A stretch of DNA of 64,000 bases from Mucilaginibacter rubeus (GCF_003286415.2 NZ_CP043450.1:7130001-7194000); one strand, 5' to 3'. Shown: positions 34,994 through 44,781, numbered from the stretch's first letter. Made by a program: numbers and translations. The notes: generated by a model from the sequence alone, not told the origin.

Positions 34994-37105
34994 TTAGTCG
35001 ATAGCAACTTGTTTGCGGCCTTTTGATTTGGCAACAACTTCGTCCTGTACGTTACGAGGTGCTTCAGCGTAATGGTCAAACTCCATAGTTGAAGTTGCAC
35101 GGCCTGAAGTGATAGTACGTAATTGAGTTACGTAACCAAACATTTCAGAAAGTGGTACCATTGCTTTGATTACCTGTGCACCGTTACGGGTGTCCATACC
35201 TTGCAGTTGGCCACGACGACGGTTCATGTCACCGATAACATCACCCATGTTTTCTTCAGGGGTTAAGATCTCGATTTTCATGATTGGCTCAAGCAATACC
35301 GGTTTACATTTTGGCAATGCTTCACGGTAAGCAGAACGACCGGCGATCTCGAATGATAACGCGTCCGAATCGACAGCGTGGAATGAACCATCAATCAAAC
35401 GAACTTTTAAGCTTGTAAGTGGGTAACCTGCAAGTACACCATTGTCCATAGCGGCTTTGAAGCCTTTCTCAACAGATGGGATAAACTCACGTGGGATTGA
35501 ACCACCAACAATTTCGTTAACAAACTGCAAGCCTTCTTTGTTGTCGTCGGCTGGAGAGATAACAACCTGGATATCCGCGAATTTACCACGACCACCAGTT
35601 TGTTTCTTGTAAGTTTCACGGTGTTGAATAGTACCTGTGATAGCCTCTTTGTAAGCTACCTGAGGAGCACCCTGGTTAACTTCCACTTTAAACTCGCGTT
35701 TTAAACGGTCCATCAAAATATCAAGGTGTAACTCACCCATACCAGAGATAACTGTTTGACCAGTATCTTGATCTGTTTGTACGCGGAAAGTTGGATCCTC
35801 TTCGGCCAGTTTACCTAAAGCGATACCTAATTTATCAACGTCGGCCTGAGTTTTAGGCTCAATTGCCAAACCGATAACCGGCTCAGGGAATACCATCGAC
35901 TCAAGAACCAACTGATGTTTCTCGTCGCAAAGGGTATCACCTGTTTTGATATCTTTAAAGCCTACTACCGCAGCAATATCACCTGCACCCACGTTAGGGA
36001 TAGGGTTTTGCTTGTTAGCATGCATCTGGAAGATACGACTGATACGCTCTTTGCTTTCTGAACGCATGTTGTACACGTATGAACCAGCATCAAGGTTACC
36101 AGAGTAAACACGGATGAAGCATAAACGGCCTACAAACGGGTCGGTAGCAATTTTAAATGCTAATGCTGCAAATGGTTCTTTAACGTCTGGTTTAACCAAA
36201 ATTTCGGCACCGGTGTCAGGGTTAGTACCAACAACACCTTTTGAATCAAGAGGTGAAGGCATTAACTCCATCACATAGTCAAGCATGGTTTGTACACCTT
36301 TGTTTTTGAAAGATGAACCGCAAGTCATCGGAACGATTTTGCCGGCCAAAGTAGCCTGACGTAAAGCGTCTAATACTTCGCGCTCAGTGATGGTTGTAGG
36401 ATCTTCAAAGAATTTCTCCATTAAAGAGTCATCAAACTCAGCAACTGCTTCCAATAATTTCTCTCTCCACTCAGTAGCTTCGTCAAGCATATCGGCAGGA
36501 ATTGGCACTTCGGTAAAGGTCATACCTTTATCATGCTCATTCCAAACAATACCACGGAAGTTGATCAAATCAACCACACCTTTAAACTGGTCTTCAGCAC
36601 CGATAGGTAACTGCAATGGGATAGCAACGCTGCCTAACATTTCTTTAACTTGTTTTACCACGTTTAAGAAATCGGCACCAGAGCGGTCCATTTTGTTAAC
36701 GAAACCAATACGCGGTACGTTGTAGTTGTTAGCCAAACGCCAGTTAGTTTCTGACTGAGGCTCAACGCCGTCAACCGCGCTGAATAAGAACACCAAACCA
36801 TCAAGTACACGTAATGAACGGTTTACCTCTACGGTAAAGTCCACGTGACCCGGGGTATCAATGATGTTCATGTGATAGTTATGGTTACGGTATTTCCAGT
36901 TTACGGTTGTTGCAGCCGAAGTGATGGTGATACCACGCTCCTGCTCCTGGGCCATCCAGTCCATAGTAGCGGCACCTTCGTGTACCTCACCAATTTTGTG
37001 GCTTACACCAGCATAGTAAAGGATACGCTCGGTAGTGGTAGTTTTACCAGCATCAATGTGAGCGGCAATACCAATGTTTCTTGTATATTTTAGATCTCTT
37101 GACAT
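34994..37105 (-). CDS. fusA: Elongation factor G
   Basis: EF-G catalyses ribosomal translocation with GTP hydrolysis and ribosome recycling with RRF. The 703-residue protein has G1 AHIDAGKTTTTERIL near residue 18, the G3 motif DTPGHVDFT, G4 NKMD, and the domain IV segment with YKEAITGTIQHRETYKKQTG. The length and motifs match canonical EF-G. It sits between rpsG and rpsJ. Confidence 0.97.
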   Translation of the reverse strand: MSRDLKYTRNIGIAAHIDAGKTTTTERILYYAGVSHKIGEVHEGAATMDWMAQEQERGITITSAATTVNWKYRNHNYHMNIIDTPGHVDFTVEVNRSLRVLDGLVFLFSAVDGVEPQSETNWRLANNYNVPRIGFVNKMDRSGADFLNVVKQVKEMLGSVAIPLQLPIGAEDQFKGVVDLINFRGIVWNEHDKGMTFTEVPIPADMLDEATEWREKLLEAVAEFDDSLMEKFFEDPTTITEREVLDALRQATLAGKIVPMTCGSSFKNKGVQTMLDYVMELMPSPLDSKGVVGTNPDTGAEILVKPDVKEPFAALAFKIATDPFVGRLCFIRVYSGNLDAGSYVYNMRSESKERISRIFQMHANKQNPIPNVGAGDIAAVVGFKDIKTGDTLCDEKHQLVLESMVFPEPVIGLAIEPKTQADVDKLGIALGKLAEEDPTFRVQTDQDTGQTVISGMGELHLDILMDRLKREFKVEVNQGAPQVAYKEAITGTIQHRETYKKQTGGRGKFADIQVVISPADDNKEGLQFVNEIVGGSIPREFIPSVEKGFKAAMDNGVLAGYPLTSLKVRLIDGSFHAVDSDALSFEIAGRSAYREALPKCKPVLLEPIMKIEILTPEENMGDVIGDMNRRRGQLQGMDTRNGAQVIKAMVPLSEMFGYVTQLRTITSGRATSTMEFDHYAEAPRNVQDEVVAKSKGRKQVAID

Positions 37106-37140
37106 TTTATTTGTTTTGTGATTTCACTTGACCCTTTAAT

Positions 37141-37207
37141 GATTACACCGATTAAAAAGTGTAAACGTAAATAATCGGTGTAATCTTATTATTAAATCGG
37201 TGTAATC
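37141..37207. repeat. GATTACACCGATT repeats between rpsG and fusA
   Basis: GATTACACCGATT at 37141-37153 is followed by its reverse complement AATCGGTGTAATC at 37173-37185 and again at 37195-37207. On the mRNA two identical arms compete for one partner, giving mutually exclusive hairpins within the str operon. Confidence 0.7.
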
Positions 37208-37215
37208 TAAATCTT

Positions 37216-37683
37216 TTAGAACCTGAAGTGTGAGAACGCTTTGTTAGCCTCAGCCATTTTGTGCGTATCTTCTTTCTTCTTAACAGCGGCGCCTTCGCCT
37301 TTAGCTGCTGAGATGATTTCGCCGGCTAATTTCTCCATCATGGTTTTTTCACCACGACGACGAGCATAGCTGATCAGCCATTTCATACCCAAAGCTACTT
37401 TACGCTCAGGACGAACCTCTGTAGGTACCTGGAAGTTAGCACCACCTACACGGCGGCTTTTTACTTCAACAGCAGGCATTACGTTGTTCAAAGCTTTTTT
37501 CCAGGTTTCTAAACCGTTTTCGCTTGTTTTTTTCTCAACAATTTCAACGGCGTTGTAGAATATAGCGTATGCGGTAGATTTTTTACCATCATACATCATA
37601 TTGTTTACAAACCTTGTTACCAAAGTATCATTGAACTTTGGATCAGGAAGGATAATTCTCTTTTTTGGTTTTGACTTTCTCAT
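37216..37683 (-). CDS. rpsG: Ribosomal protein uS7
   Basis: This 155-residue 30S head protein begins MRKSKPKKRIILPDPKFNDT and contains VEVKSRRVGGANFQVPTEVR, the classical S7 rRNA-binding segment. It lies 19 nt after rpsL in the str operon. Confidence 0.97.
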   Translation of the reverse strand: MRKSKPKKRIILPDPKFNDTLVTRFVNNMMYDGKKSTAYAIFYNAVEIVEKKTSENGLETWKKALNNVMPAVEVKSRRVGGANFQVPTEVRPERKVALGMKWLISYARRRGEKTMMEKLAGEIISAAKGEGAAVKKKEDTHKMAEANKAFSHFRF

Positions 37684-37702
37684 TGCTTTCTATCCTCCTT
37701 AA

Positions 37703-38116
37703 TTATTTCTTTTTACCTTTTGTTGGCGCTGCTGCTACCTGACCTGGTTTAGGACGTTTGGTACCATATTTTGAACGACGTTGGTTACGGCCAGCTACAC
37801 CTGATGTGTCCAGTGCACCACGGATGATGTGGTAACGTACACCTGGTAAGTCTTTAACACGACCACCGCGGATCAAAACGATAGAGTGCTCCTGTAAGTT
37901 GTGACCTTCACCTGGGATGTAAGCGTTTACTTCTTTACCGTTGGTTAAGCGCACACGGGCAACTTTACGCATTGCTGAGTTTGGTTTTTTAGGGGTAGTG
38001 GTATACACACGGGTGCATACGCCTCTTCGCTGTGGACAGCTGTCCAACGCTGGTGACTTACTCTTGTCAACCAGAGCTACTCTACCTTTTCTAACTAATT
38101 GCTGAATAGTAGGCAT
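37703..38116 (-). CDS. rpsL: Ribosomal protein uS12
   Basis: This 137-residue decoding-centre protein contains TTPKKPNSAMRKVARVRL and GGRVKDLPGVRYHIIRG. The two lysines that change in streptomycin-resistant mutants (in TPKKPNS and GRVKDLP) are both wild type. It is the first gene of the str operon, with a promoter at 38162-38192. Confidence 0.97.
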   Translation of the reverse strand: MPTIQQLVRKGRVALVDKSKSPALDSCPQRRGVCTRVYTTTPKKPNSAMRKVARVRLTNGKEVNAYIPGEGHNLQEHSIVLIRGGRVKDLPGVRYHIIRGALDTSGVAGRNQRRSKYGTKRPKPGQVAAAPTKGKKK

Positions 38117-38161
38117 TTCTTGCTTTTTTGTCTAATTATTTTATCCCGCATTTCGGGACTG

Positions 38162-38192
38162 CAAAAGTACGAACATTATTTTTGATTTTCAA
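38162..38192 (-). promoter_or_regulatory. Promoter of the str operon
   Basis: On the minus strand TTG (38190-38192) is followed after 20 nt by TACTTTTG (38162-38169), a good Bacteroidota -33/-7 pair. The leader to rpsL is about 40 nt. Confidence 0.7.
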
Positions 38193-38223
38193 GTAGTTGT
38201 GTGAAAGTTTTTTTGAGGGGATG

Positions 38224-38347
38224 TCTGAATCAGAATTTACAGAATTTGAGAATAAACAGAATGAAAGTTAAAAAGGTCAACGGGTAAATTTTGATTTAGG
38301 CGAGAGAAAATCCTGAGAATATAATAATCCTAAAAATCATGGTTCAG
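38224..38347. repeat. Two adjacent dispersed repeat fragments
   Basis: TCTGAATCAGAATTTACAGA at 38224-38243 matches the arm at 8224. GATTTAGGCG... and CCTAAAAATCATGGTTCAG (ending 38347) match the element at 34127-34223. With the terminator next to it, this accounts for most of the 38193-38483 gap. Confidence 0.6.
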
Positions 38348-38397
38348 AAAAGTAGTCAACGGAATCAAAGTAATCATCTTTAATCAATGGTACGACC

Positions 38398-38450
38398 AAA
38401 AAAGGGCCGGTTACCGATGTAACCAGGTTTAGGTAACAGCGGGCCGGCCC
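38398..38450 (-). terminator. Terminator of the two-repeat exported protein gene
   Basis: On the minus strand GGGCCGG and TTACC pair with GGTAA and CCGGCCC, followed by TTTTTT. It is 34 nt past the stop at 38484. Confidence 0.75.
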
Positions 38451-38483
38451 ATAATACTTTATATATTGATTTAATCAGGAAGC

Positions 38484-39164
38484 TTATTCTTTTACCTTAT
38501 TCCAGGTATCGCGGTTAAAAGCCAGTACCTTGATGGGAGCGCCAACGGCATCTTTGGTGAATTTTAATGAAAAGCAAAGAGGTTGATTTAAGAACAACAC
38601 ATCCGATAGTGGTTTAAAATTGATCTCTTTGTCATCCCACGATTGCTTAAGTATCAAGCCATCTGCTGTCGCGCTGATTTGAATAGAAAGGTCAGTCCTT
38701 ACATCTGATTGGTATTTGCCTGCCAAAACTTTTATTTGTTCAGGTTTTAGTTGTGCCTCCTTAGGTGGGGTATAGCTTTTTAATTTTGTCCATGTTTGCT
38801 TGCCCGCCAGAATAACCTGGTTTATCTCGCCGGTTTCACTCTTTTTAAATGCAACCGGGATTTTTTCGTCCCCATCATCGTCTAAAAATTCAAACTCAAG
38901 GTCGGATTTGCGGGTCAGCGTTATTTTTTGATCTCCGCCAAGCTGTTGGGCAATCAATTTATCGCCATCAGCTACTAATTTATATACCCTGTACTCATTA
39001 TCCGTTTGCTGGTAAATTCCCTCAAAGGCTTTGAGCTGGGTATCCGCAATAATTGCTATTGGATGCTTTTGAGTTTTGGCGATAGTGGTGATGGCGCTTG
39101 CTGCAAGTAGTAAAGTAAATGTAAACCTGCACACACGGTTCACGGTAGTTTTAATGCTGGTCAT
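38484..39164 (-). CDS. Exported protein with two DUF3471-like repeats
   Basis: This 226-residue protein has a signal peptide (about 1-28). The mature part is an internal duplication: residues about 43-130 (LKAFEGIYQQ ... VILAGKQTWTKLK) and about 143-226 (IKVLAGKYQS ... VLAFNRDTWNKVK) align with the same start (L.G.YQ) and the same end (W.K.K). The motif resembles DUF3471, a small beta domain often found after beta-lactamase-like domains, here free-standing. It is probably periplasmic; function unknown. Confidence 0.75.
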   Translation of the reverse strand: MTSIKTTVNRVCRFTFTLLLAASAITTIAKTQKHPIAIIADTQLKAFEGIYQQTDNEYRVYKLVADGDKLIAQQLGGDQKITLTRKSDLEFEFLDDDGDEKIPVAFKKSETGEINQVILAGKQTWTKLKSYTPPKEAQLKPEQIKVLAGKYQSDVRTDLSIQISATADGLILKQSWDDKEINFKPLSDVLFLNQPLCFSLKFTKDAVGAPIKVLAFNRDTWNKVKE

Positions 39165-39338
39165 TTTTAATAGGTTTATGATGTATGATTCAAACTTACA
39201 AAAAATGATTTTGAAAATCCAAAATATTCAGAATTAAATTTTGTTAAATTTTATTTTTGTCGGTTTTTATTTTGATGGTTGGCAATATTTTGATAAAAGC
39301 CGCAATAAAATTCGGTATTGATTAAAGCCGGTGCGCAT

Positions 39339-39372
39339 AAAAAGAGCGCCGGTAAAACCCGACGCCCTCTTT
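39339..39372 (-). terminator. Terminator of the small His/Tyr-rich lipoprotein gene
   Basis: On the minus strand AAAGAGGGCGTCGG pairs with CCGGCGCTCTTTTT (14 pairs, four of them G-U) around a 6-nt loop, ending in a T-run. Confidence 0.75.
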
Positions 39373-39415
39373 CATCACTCACTAAACTACTTATAGAAAA
39401 CTTAAATTAAAAATC

Positions 39416-39598
39416 TTAATAACCGCGATCGTGATAATGGCCATGATCGCTACCATTCTGGTAGCCATTATTATAACCGTTGTTATATCCATTACGGTAC
39501 CTATGGTGGTGACCATAATCTTCACGTACTACACAACCTGAGGTTACAGATACTACTGCTGATATTAATAGTGCCAAAGCGACAAATTTCCTTTTCAT
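39416..39598 (-). CDS. Small Gly/Tyr/Asn/His-rich lipoprotein
   Basis: This 60-residue precursor has a lipobox ending at Cys22 (SVTSGC). The mature 39 residues are a low-complexity string with a repeated NGY/NNGYNNGYQNG pattern and seven His residues, suggesting metal binding or a flexible surface tether; this is inference. It has its own terminator and appears monocistronic. Confidence 0.7.
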   Translation of the reverse strand: MKRKFVALALLISAVVSVTSGCVVREDYGHHHRYRNGYNNGYNNGYQNGSDHGHYHDRGY

Positions 39599-39729
39599 GG
39601 CGTAAATTCTTTAATCCATCATCTTTATTGAAGATGTATACATATATGACTATCGGAAATGGAAAAGGATTAATCGGCAATTGTTTATTGCCGGATAATG
39701 GTAGTTATCGGTTTGTAGAAATGACAAGT

Positions 39730-40488
39730 TTACCTTGTTAAGGTAGTTGGAGAAATAATGATACCAGATGAATTATCCCAATGGAAAATGAGTTGGGTTG
39801 AGGTTACTTCTATTGTCCCATTGTAGTTTATGCCGGCAAAGAAAATGTGAAGCGGATAAATGCCCGGTGTTAGTGGTGTTAAATAAGAACTGAAATCGGT
39901 AGTAGTTGCAACGGTATGACTGCCTACGCCGCACTCGGGAATGAAAAAAAATATACCATTAAACTGTATAAAATAAGCTTGTGGATTAGTGTTAAAATAG
40001 ATGCCGAAATCCAGGTTTGCATTGGTGCAGTAACTATTTTTAGTGGTGGCCGTAAAGCCTACATAACTTGAATCGGATTTAGCGCTTTTAACAATCCGTG
40101 GTGTCATGTTTATCTGCTCGCCTGCAGTGAAATTTGTGTTGTAAACCGGTGCATAAACCGAATCTATTACGGTTACGGTAAGCGGGCCGGACGTGATATC
40201 GCTATTGGCTGCTTTAAGGGTATACTGCCCTGCTTTGCTAAATTTAACAACAGCGCCAATGGTATGGGTTTGTAATTCGTCATAACCGGTGGGGGTTATG
40301 GTCCAGGTTACTGCTTTGGTAGTGTCGGCACCAACCAGAAACATGGAGTCGGGCTCGTTGATTTTTAACTTTAACTTACTAATTGAAATTTGCCCAGTTG
40401 GAGCATTTGGCAGGCCATTTTTTTGGCAGGCCGCTACTACGCATAAAGCAAAAAATAACAATGCCGGGGCTCTTTTCAGTTTGTTCAT
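39730..40488 (-). CDS. Lipoprotein with Ig/PKD-like N-terminal domain
   Basis: This 252-residue protein has a lipobox Cys at position 21 (CVVAAC). Residues about 30-110 look like a bacterial Ig or PKD-like beta-sandwich (GAVVKFSKAGQYTLKAANSD). The rest is beta-rich with four Cys, probably disulfide-bonded (YCTNANLDFG, IPECGVG). It is surface or periplasmic; function unknown. Confidence 0.75.
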   Translation of the reverse strand: MNKLKRAPALLFFALCVVAACQKNGLPNAPTGQISISKLKLKINEPDSMFLVGADTTKAVTWTITPTGYDELQTHTIGAVVKFSKAGQYTLKAANSDITSGPLTVTVIDSVYAPVYNTNFTAGEQINMTPRIVKSAKSDSSYVGFTATTKNSYCTNANLDFGIYFNTNPQAYFIQFNGIFFFIPECGVGSHTVATTTDFSSYLTPLTPGIYPLHIFFAGINYNGTIEVTSTQLIFHWDNSSGIIISPTTLTR

Positions 40489-40593
40489 TTCTCTTACGGA
40501 AATTGCAACACTAATCTAACTAAAATAGCTGTAATTCAATCTGTATAACTCGGATTTAAAAGCTATTACATTTAATTAATGTAGTGGTTAAAA

Positions 40594-40818
40594 CTAAATG
40601 AGACCTATGCTTTCCCTATACTCCTGCTGAATAATGAGCAAACAGTTGGCGCACAAGCATCCATCATATAATTCACTTACATACTGAACCTCATTTAATG
40701 TAAGTTGAACCGTACTGCACTGGCACTTGGTGAATGAATTGGCTTTACATTCAAAAGGTGTTTCACAACGTTCGCAACGGATGATTTCGTGTTTGGGCAT
40801 TTCTTTGTTTGAGTTCAT
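40594..40818 (-). CDS. Cysteine-rich CWC-family protein
   Basis: This 74-residue protein has the pattern CERCETPFECKANS..CQC followed by YDGCLCANCL, seven or eight Cys in CxxC, CxC and CLCxxC arrangements, as in the Cys-rich CWC family of probable zinc-binding proteins. An internal ATG at 40800 (MPKHEIIRC) is an alternative start. Function unknown. Confidence 0.75.
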   Translation of the reverse strand: MNSNKEMPKHEIIRCERCETPFECKANSFTKCQCSTVQLTLNEVQYVSELYDGCLCANCLLIIQQEYRESIGLI

Positions 40819-40931
40819 GGCCTATGGTTCATAGATCATGAGTAGGACAAAAATAGATAATGGTACCGGCAATTATAAAATGTAAGTGTCATAAATAAAG
40901 TGCACCTATAACTATGATCCATGAACTAAAC

Positions 40932-40963
40932 GAAAAAAACCCATAAACCGTAGTCTATGGGCT
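40932..40963 (-). terminator. Terminator after nrdA
   Basis: On the minus strand CCCATA pairs with TATGGG and is followed by TTTTTTTC, about 50 nt past the nrdA stop. Confidence 0.65.
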
Positions 40964-41011
40964 TCAAAATTATCTTACGGACTTTCCGACCTCGGACTTC
41001 CGACTAAAAAC

Positions 41012-43384
41012 TTACGCAGAGCAAGTCACGCAACCTTCTTCCATTGAGCAGGTTGGGCCTGCAGGAATTTCGTCAGCAACGGCGTCAACAACGGCTGGAA
41101 TAACCGGATCCATGTTTTTACCACCCTGGTTTTCAACTGTAAATTTAACCGCTTGCGAAGCTGCTTGTGTACGCAGGTAGTACATACCTGTTTTCAAGCC
41201 TTTTTTCCAAGCATAGAAGTGCATTGAAGTTAGCTTAGAAGCGTTTGGCGAGTTGATGAACAGGTTCAATGATTGCGACTGGCAAATGTATGCGCCCCTG
41301 TCGGCAGCCATATCAATAATGCTGCGCATTTTGATTTCCCAAACAGTTTTGTATAATGCTTTGATATCAGCAGGGATCTCAGGAATCTCCTGGATTGAAC
41401 CATTTGCACTGATGATCTTATCTTTCATGCTGGTGCTCCACAAGCCAAGGTTAACCAGGTCACGTAATAAGTATTTGTTTACTACAATGAACTCACCGCT
41501 TAATACACGACGGGTGTAGATGTTTGAGGTATATGGTTCAAAACATTCGTTGTTGCCTAATATCTGTGATGTAGATGCAGTTGGCATAGGTGCAACTAAC
41601 AATGAGTTACGTACGCCATGGTTCATTACATCTAAACGCAGGTTTTCCCAATCCCAACGACCGCTTTCCGGTTTTACACCCCAAAGGTCAAACTGGAATT
41701 TACCTTGTGACAGTGGTGAGCCTTTGAATGTTTCGTAAGCGCCATCTTTTATAGCCATATCTTTTGAAGCTGTCATTGCTGCAAAGTAGATGGTTTCAAA
41801 AATCTCAATGTTCAGTTTTTTAGCTTCGTCGCTTTCAAACGGCATACGTAGCTGGATGAAAGTATCGGCCAAACCTTGTACACCTAAGCCGATAGGACGG
41901 TGACGTAAGTTTGAATACTCGGCTTCTTTAACAGGGTAGTAGTTACCATCAATGATCCTGTTAAGGTTTACGGTAGCCTGGTAAGTTACTTCGTATAGTT
42001 TATCATGGTCAAAAGCACCGTTGTTGATGTAACGTGGCAACGCTAATGAAGCAAGGTTACAAACAGCTACCTCGTTTGCATCGGTATACTCAATAATCTC
42101 GGTACAAAGATTTGAGCTTTTAATGGTACCCAGGTTTTGCTGGTTTGATTTACCGTTGGCAGCATCTTTATATAATAAATAAGGAGTACCGGTTTCAACC
42201 TGAGCGTCAAGTACTGCAAACCATAGCTCCTGTGCTTTTACAGTGCGGCGCTGACGGCCTTCTTTTTCGTATTTGGTGTAAAGCTCTTCAAATTCTTTAC
42301 CCCAGCAATCGGCTAAGCCTGGTGCTTCGTGCGGGCAAAATAAGCTCCAATCTTCATTGGCTTCAACGCGTTGCATGAACAGGTCAGATACCCAAAGGGC
42401 ATAGAACAAGTCGCGGGCACGCATTTCTTCTTTACCGTGGTTTTTACGCAGGTCAAGGAATTCGAAGATATCGGCATGCCATGGCTCTAAGTAAACAGCG
42501 AAAGCGCCTTTACGTTTACCACCACCCTGATCTACATAACGTGCAGTATCATTAAATACACGCAGCATTGGGATAATACCATTGCTGGTACCGTTAGTGC
42601 CGCTGATGTATGAACCCGTAGCCCTTACATTATGGATGCTTAAACCGATGCCACCCGCGCTTTGCGAAATTTTAGCGGTTTGTTTCAAAGTATCATAAAT
42701 ACCTTCAATGCTGTCATCTTTCATGGTTAACAGGAAGCATGACGACATTTGTGGTTTTGGTGTACCTGCATTAAACAGGGTTGGTGTAGCATGCGTAAAC
42801 CAACGCTCGCTCATTAAATGGTATGTTTTAATGGCGCTTTCAATATCGTGTTTGTGGATACCTACCGATACACGCATAAACAAATGTTGAGGACGCTCGG
42901 CAATTTTACCGTCTATTTTTAACAGGTATGATTTTTCAAGGGTTTTAAAGCCGAAGTAATCAAAACCAAAGTCGCGGTCATAAATGATGGTGCTGTCAAG
43001 TAACTCAGCATTTTCCTGGATCACTTCCCAAACATCATCAGCAATAAGTGAGGCATCTTTACCGGTTTTCTTGTCAACATATTCATGCAGGAGGCGCATG
43101 GTTTCAGAAAACGATTTGATGGTGTTTTTATGCAGGTTTGATACCGCTATACGCGACGCCAGCAAAGCATAATCAGGGTGCTTGGTGGTTAATGAAGCGG
43201 CGGTTTCGGCAGCCAGGTTATCCAGCTCGGAGGTGGTTACGCCATCAAATAAACCTTCAATTACCTTTTTAGCTACATCAATAGGGTCAACTAACTGAAA
43301 CCCGTAGCACAGTTTTTCAATACGTGCTGTGATCTTGTCAAATTTTACGGACTCTCTTCTACCGTCTCTTTTTATTACGAACAT
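41012..43384 (-). CDS. nrdA: Class Ia ribonucleotide reductase, large subunit
   Basis: NrdA reduces ribonucleoside diphosphates to deoxyribonucleotides with NrdB. The 790-residue protein has an N-terminal ATP-cone (about 1-90) for allosteric control. The active-site cysteines lie in MSSCFLL, SSNLCTEI and VAVCNLASL, and the C-terminal redox tail has Cys in CSMEEGCVTCSA. The length is normal. nrdB lies 160 nt upstream on the same strand, so nrdB-nrdA is probably one operon with nrdB first. Confidence 0.96.
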   Translation of the reverse strand: MFVIKRDGRRESVKFDKITARIEKLCYGFQLVDPIDVAKKVIEGLFDGVTTSELDNLAAETAASLTTKHPDYALLASRIAVSNLHKNTIKSFSETMRLLHEYVDKKTGKDASLIADDVWEVIQENAELLDSTIIYDRDFGFDYFGFKTLEKSYLLKIDGKIAERPQHLFMRVSVGIHKHDIESAIKTYHLMSERWFTHATPTLFNAGTPKPQMSSCFLLTMKDDSIEGIYDTLKQTAKISQSAGGIGLSIHNVRATGSYISGTNGTSNGIIPMLRVFNDTARYVDQGGGKRKGAFAVYLEPWHADIFEFLDLRKNHGKEEMRARDLFYALWVSDLFMQRVEANEDWSLFCPHEAPGLADCWGKEFEELYTKYEKEGRQRRTVKAQELWFAVLDAQVETGTPYLLYKDAANGKSNQQNLGTIKSSNLCTEIIEYTDANEVAVCNLASLALPRYINNGAFDHDKLYEVTYQATVNLNRIIDGNYYPVKEAEYSNLRHRPIGLGVQGLADTFIQLRMPFESDEAKKLNIEIFETIYFAAMTASKDMAIKDGAYETFKGSPLSQGKFQFDLWGVKPESGRWDWENLRLDVMNHGVRNSLLVAPMPTASTSQILGNNECFEPYTSNIYTRRVLSGEFIVVNKYLLRDLVNLGLWSTSMKDKIISANGSIQEIPEIPADIKALYKTVWEIKMRSIIDMAADRGAYICQSQSLNLFINSPNASKLTSMHFYAWKKGLKTGMYYLRTQAASQAVKFTVENQGGKNMDPVIPAVVDAVADEIPAGPTCSMEEGCVTCSA

Positions 43385-43544
43385 TTTCCCCCTCCTTTTG
43401 CCCCGTTAAAAGCGAAGCTTTTTTAGTTAATATTATTGTGATTTGATTATTTTCTTGAACCTGAACCTTGATTTTCCTGATTTGAGGATTGCCTGATATT
43501 GGAGTAAAGCCTAACCTCTAATCTCCAACCTCTGATCTCCAAAC

Positions 43545-44519
43545 CTAAAAATCATCATCGAGCGAAAAGCTCTTGCTTTCGGCCGATGCGTTCAGTACAC
43601 CACTTTTTTGATAGTCGCCTACGCGTTTTTCAAAGAAGTTGGTTTTGCCCTGCAACGAGATCATTTCCATGAAATCGAACGGGTTGGTCGCGTTATAATA
43701 TTTATCGTAACCCAGTTCGCTCAGCCATCTGTCGGCCACAAATTCTATGTATTGGCTCATTAGTTTGGCGTTCATGCCTATCAGGTTAACCGGCAACGCG
43801 TCGGTTACAAATTCTTTTTCTATCTCAACCGCATCGGTAATGATCTTGGTAACCTGCTCTTGCGGAAGTTTGTTTTCAAGCATGCTGTATAATAAACAGG
43901 CAAATTCGCAGTGTGAGCCCTCATCGCGCGAGATCAGCTCATTGCTGAAAGTGAGGCCTGGCATTAAGCCACGTTTTTTAAGCCAGAATATAGAGCAGAA
44001 ACTACCTGAAAAGAAAATCCCTTCTACAGCTGCAAATGCAACTAAACGCTCGGCAAAGTTGCCATTGTTGATCCATTTTAATGCCCACTCGGCTTTTTTG
44101 CCTACGCATGGTACCGTTTCTATGGCGTGGAAAAGGCGGTCTTTTTCGGCCGGATCTTTAACGTAGGTGTCTATCAGCAGGGCGTAAGTTTCAGAGTGAA
44201 TGTTCTCCATCATGATCTGGAAACCGTAAAAGCAACGGGCCTCAGGCAATTGCACTTCACTCATGAAGTTTACCGCCAGGTTTTCGTTCACGATACCGTC
44301 ACTTGCTGCAAAAAATGCAAGGATGTGTGAAATGAAATGTTTTTCGCCCGAATTAAGATTTTCCCAGTGTTTAAGGTCGTCCGAAAGATCGATCTCTTCG
44401 GCTGTCCAGAAGCTGGCTTCCGCTTTTTTGTACATCTCCCAGATTTTGGGATACTTGATGGGAAGGATAACAAACCGGTCCTTGTTTTCCCGTAGTAATA
44501 ATTCGTTTTCCAAACTCAT
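43545..44519 (-). CDS. nrdB: Class Ia ribonucleotide reductase, small subunit
   Basis: NrdB holds the di-iron centre and tyrosyl radical that initiate catalysis in NrdA. The 324-residue protein has the metal/radical motif MMENIHSETYALLID, in which Glu and His are iron ligands and Tyr the radical site, and ISRDEGSHCEFACLLY with the second Glu/His set. The Tyr marks it as class Ia rather than Ic. It has a 210-nt leader and a candidate regulatory repeat upstream. Confidence 0.96.
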   Translation of the reverse strand: MSLENELLLRENKDRFVILPIKYPKIWEMYKKAEASFWTAEEIDLSDDLKHWENLNSGEKHFISHILAFFAASDGIVNENLAVNFMSEVQLPEARCFYGFQIMMENIHSETYALLIDTYVKDPAEKDRLFHAIETVPCVGKKAEWALKWINNGNFAERLVAFAAVEGIFFSGSFCSIFWLKKRGLMPGLTFSNELISRDEGSHCEFACLLYSMLENKLPQEQVTKIITDAVEIEKEFVTDALPVNLIGMNAKLMSQYIEFVADRWLSELGYDKYYNATNPFDFMEMISLQGKTNFFEKRVGDYQKSGVLNASAESKSFSLDDDF

Positions 44520-44727
44520 AAACGTTTACCTTTTTTATATTTTCCTTCAGTTGAGGTATTCAGACACGAAAGCGGGCCTTACTTTTTGATAAAGCCTTAC
44601 ATTGTTGATGCCATCGGATTGCTCCTTAGCAATTATGTTGTGTAACTTTCTGACAGCCAATTGTTTAATTAGGGATTGACGAGTGCGTCTGGCTGCCGGC
44701 TGAATGCCTTTTTTATTACTTGTTGAG

Positions 44728-44735
44728 CAAAGTTA
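44728..44735 (-). promoter_or_regulatory. -7 box TAACTTTG for nrdBA
   Basis: This is an exact TAnnTTTG match on the minus strand, giving a leader of about 205 nt before the nrdB ATG. No -33 TTG is evident. Confidence 0.5.
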
Positions 44736-44781
44736 ATGTTTGAGTTGTGTACTTGTGAATGATAGTTTTTCACAAATAGCC

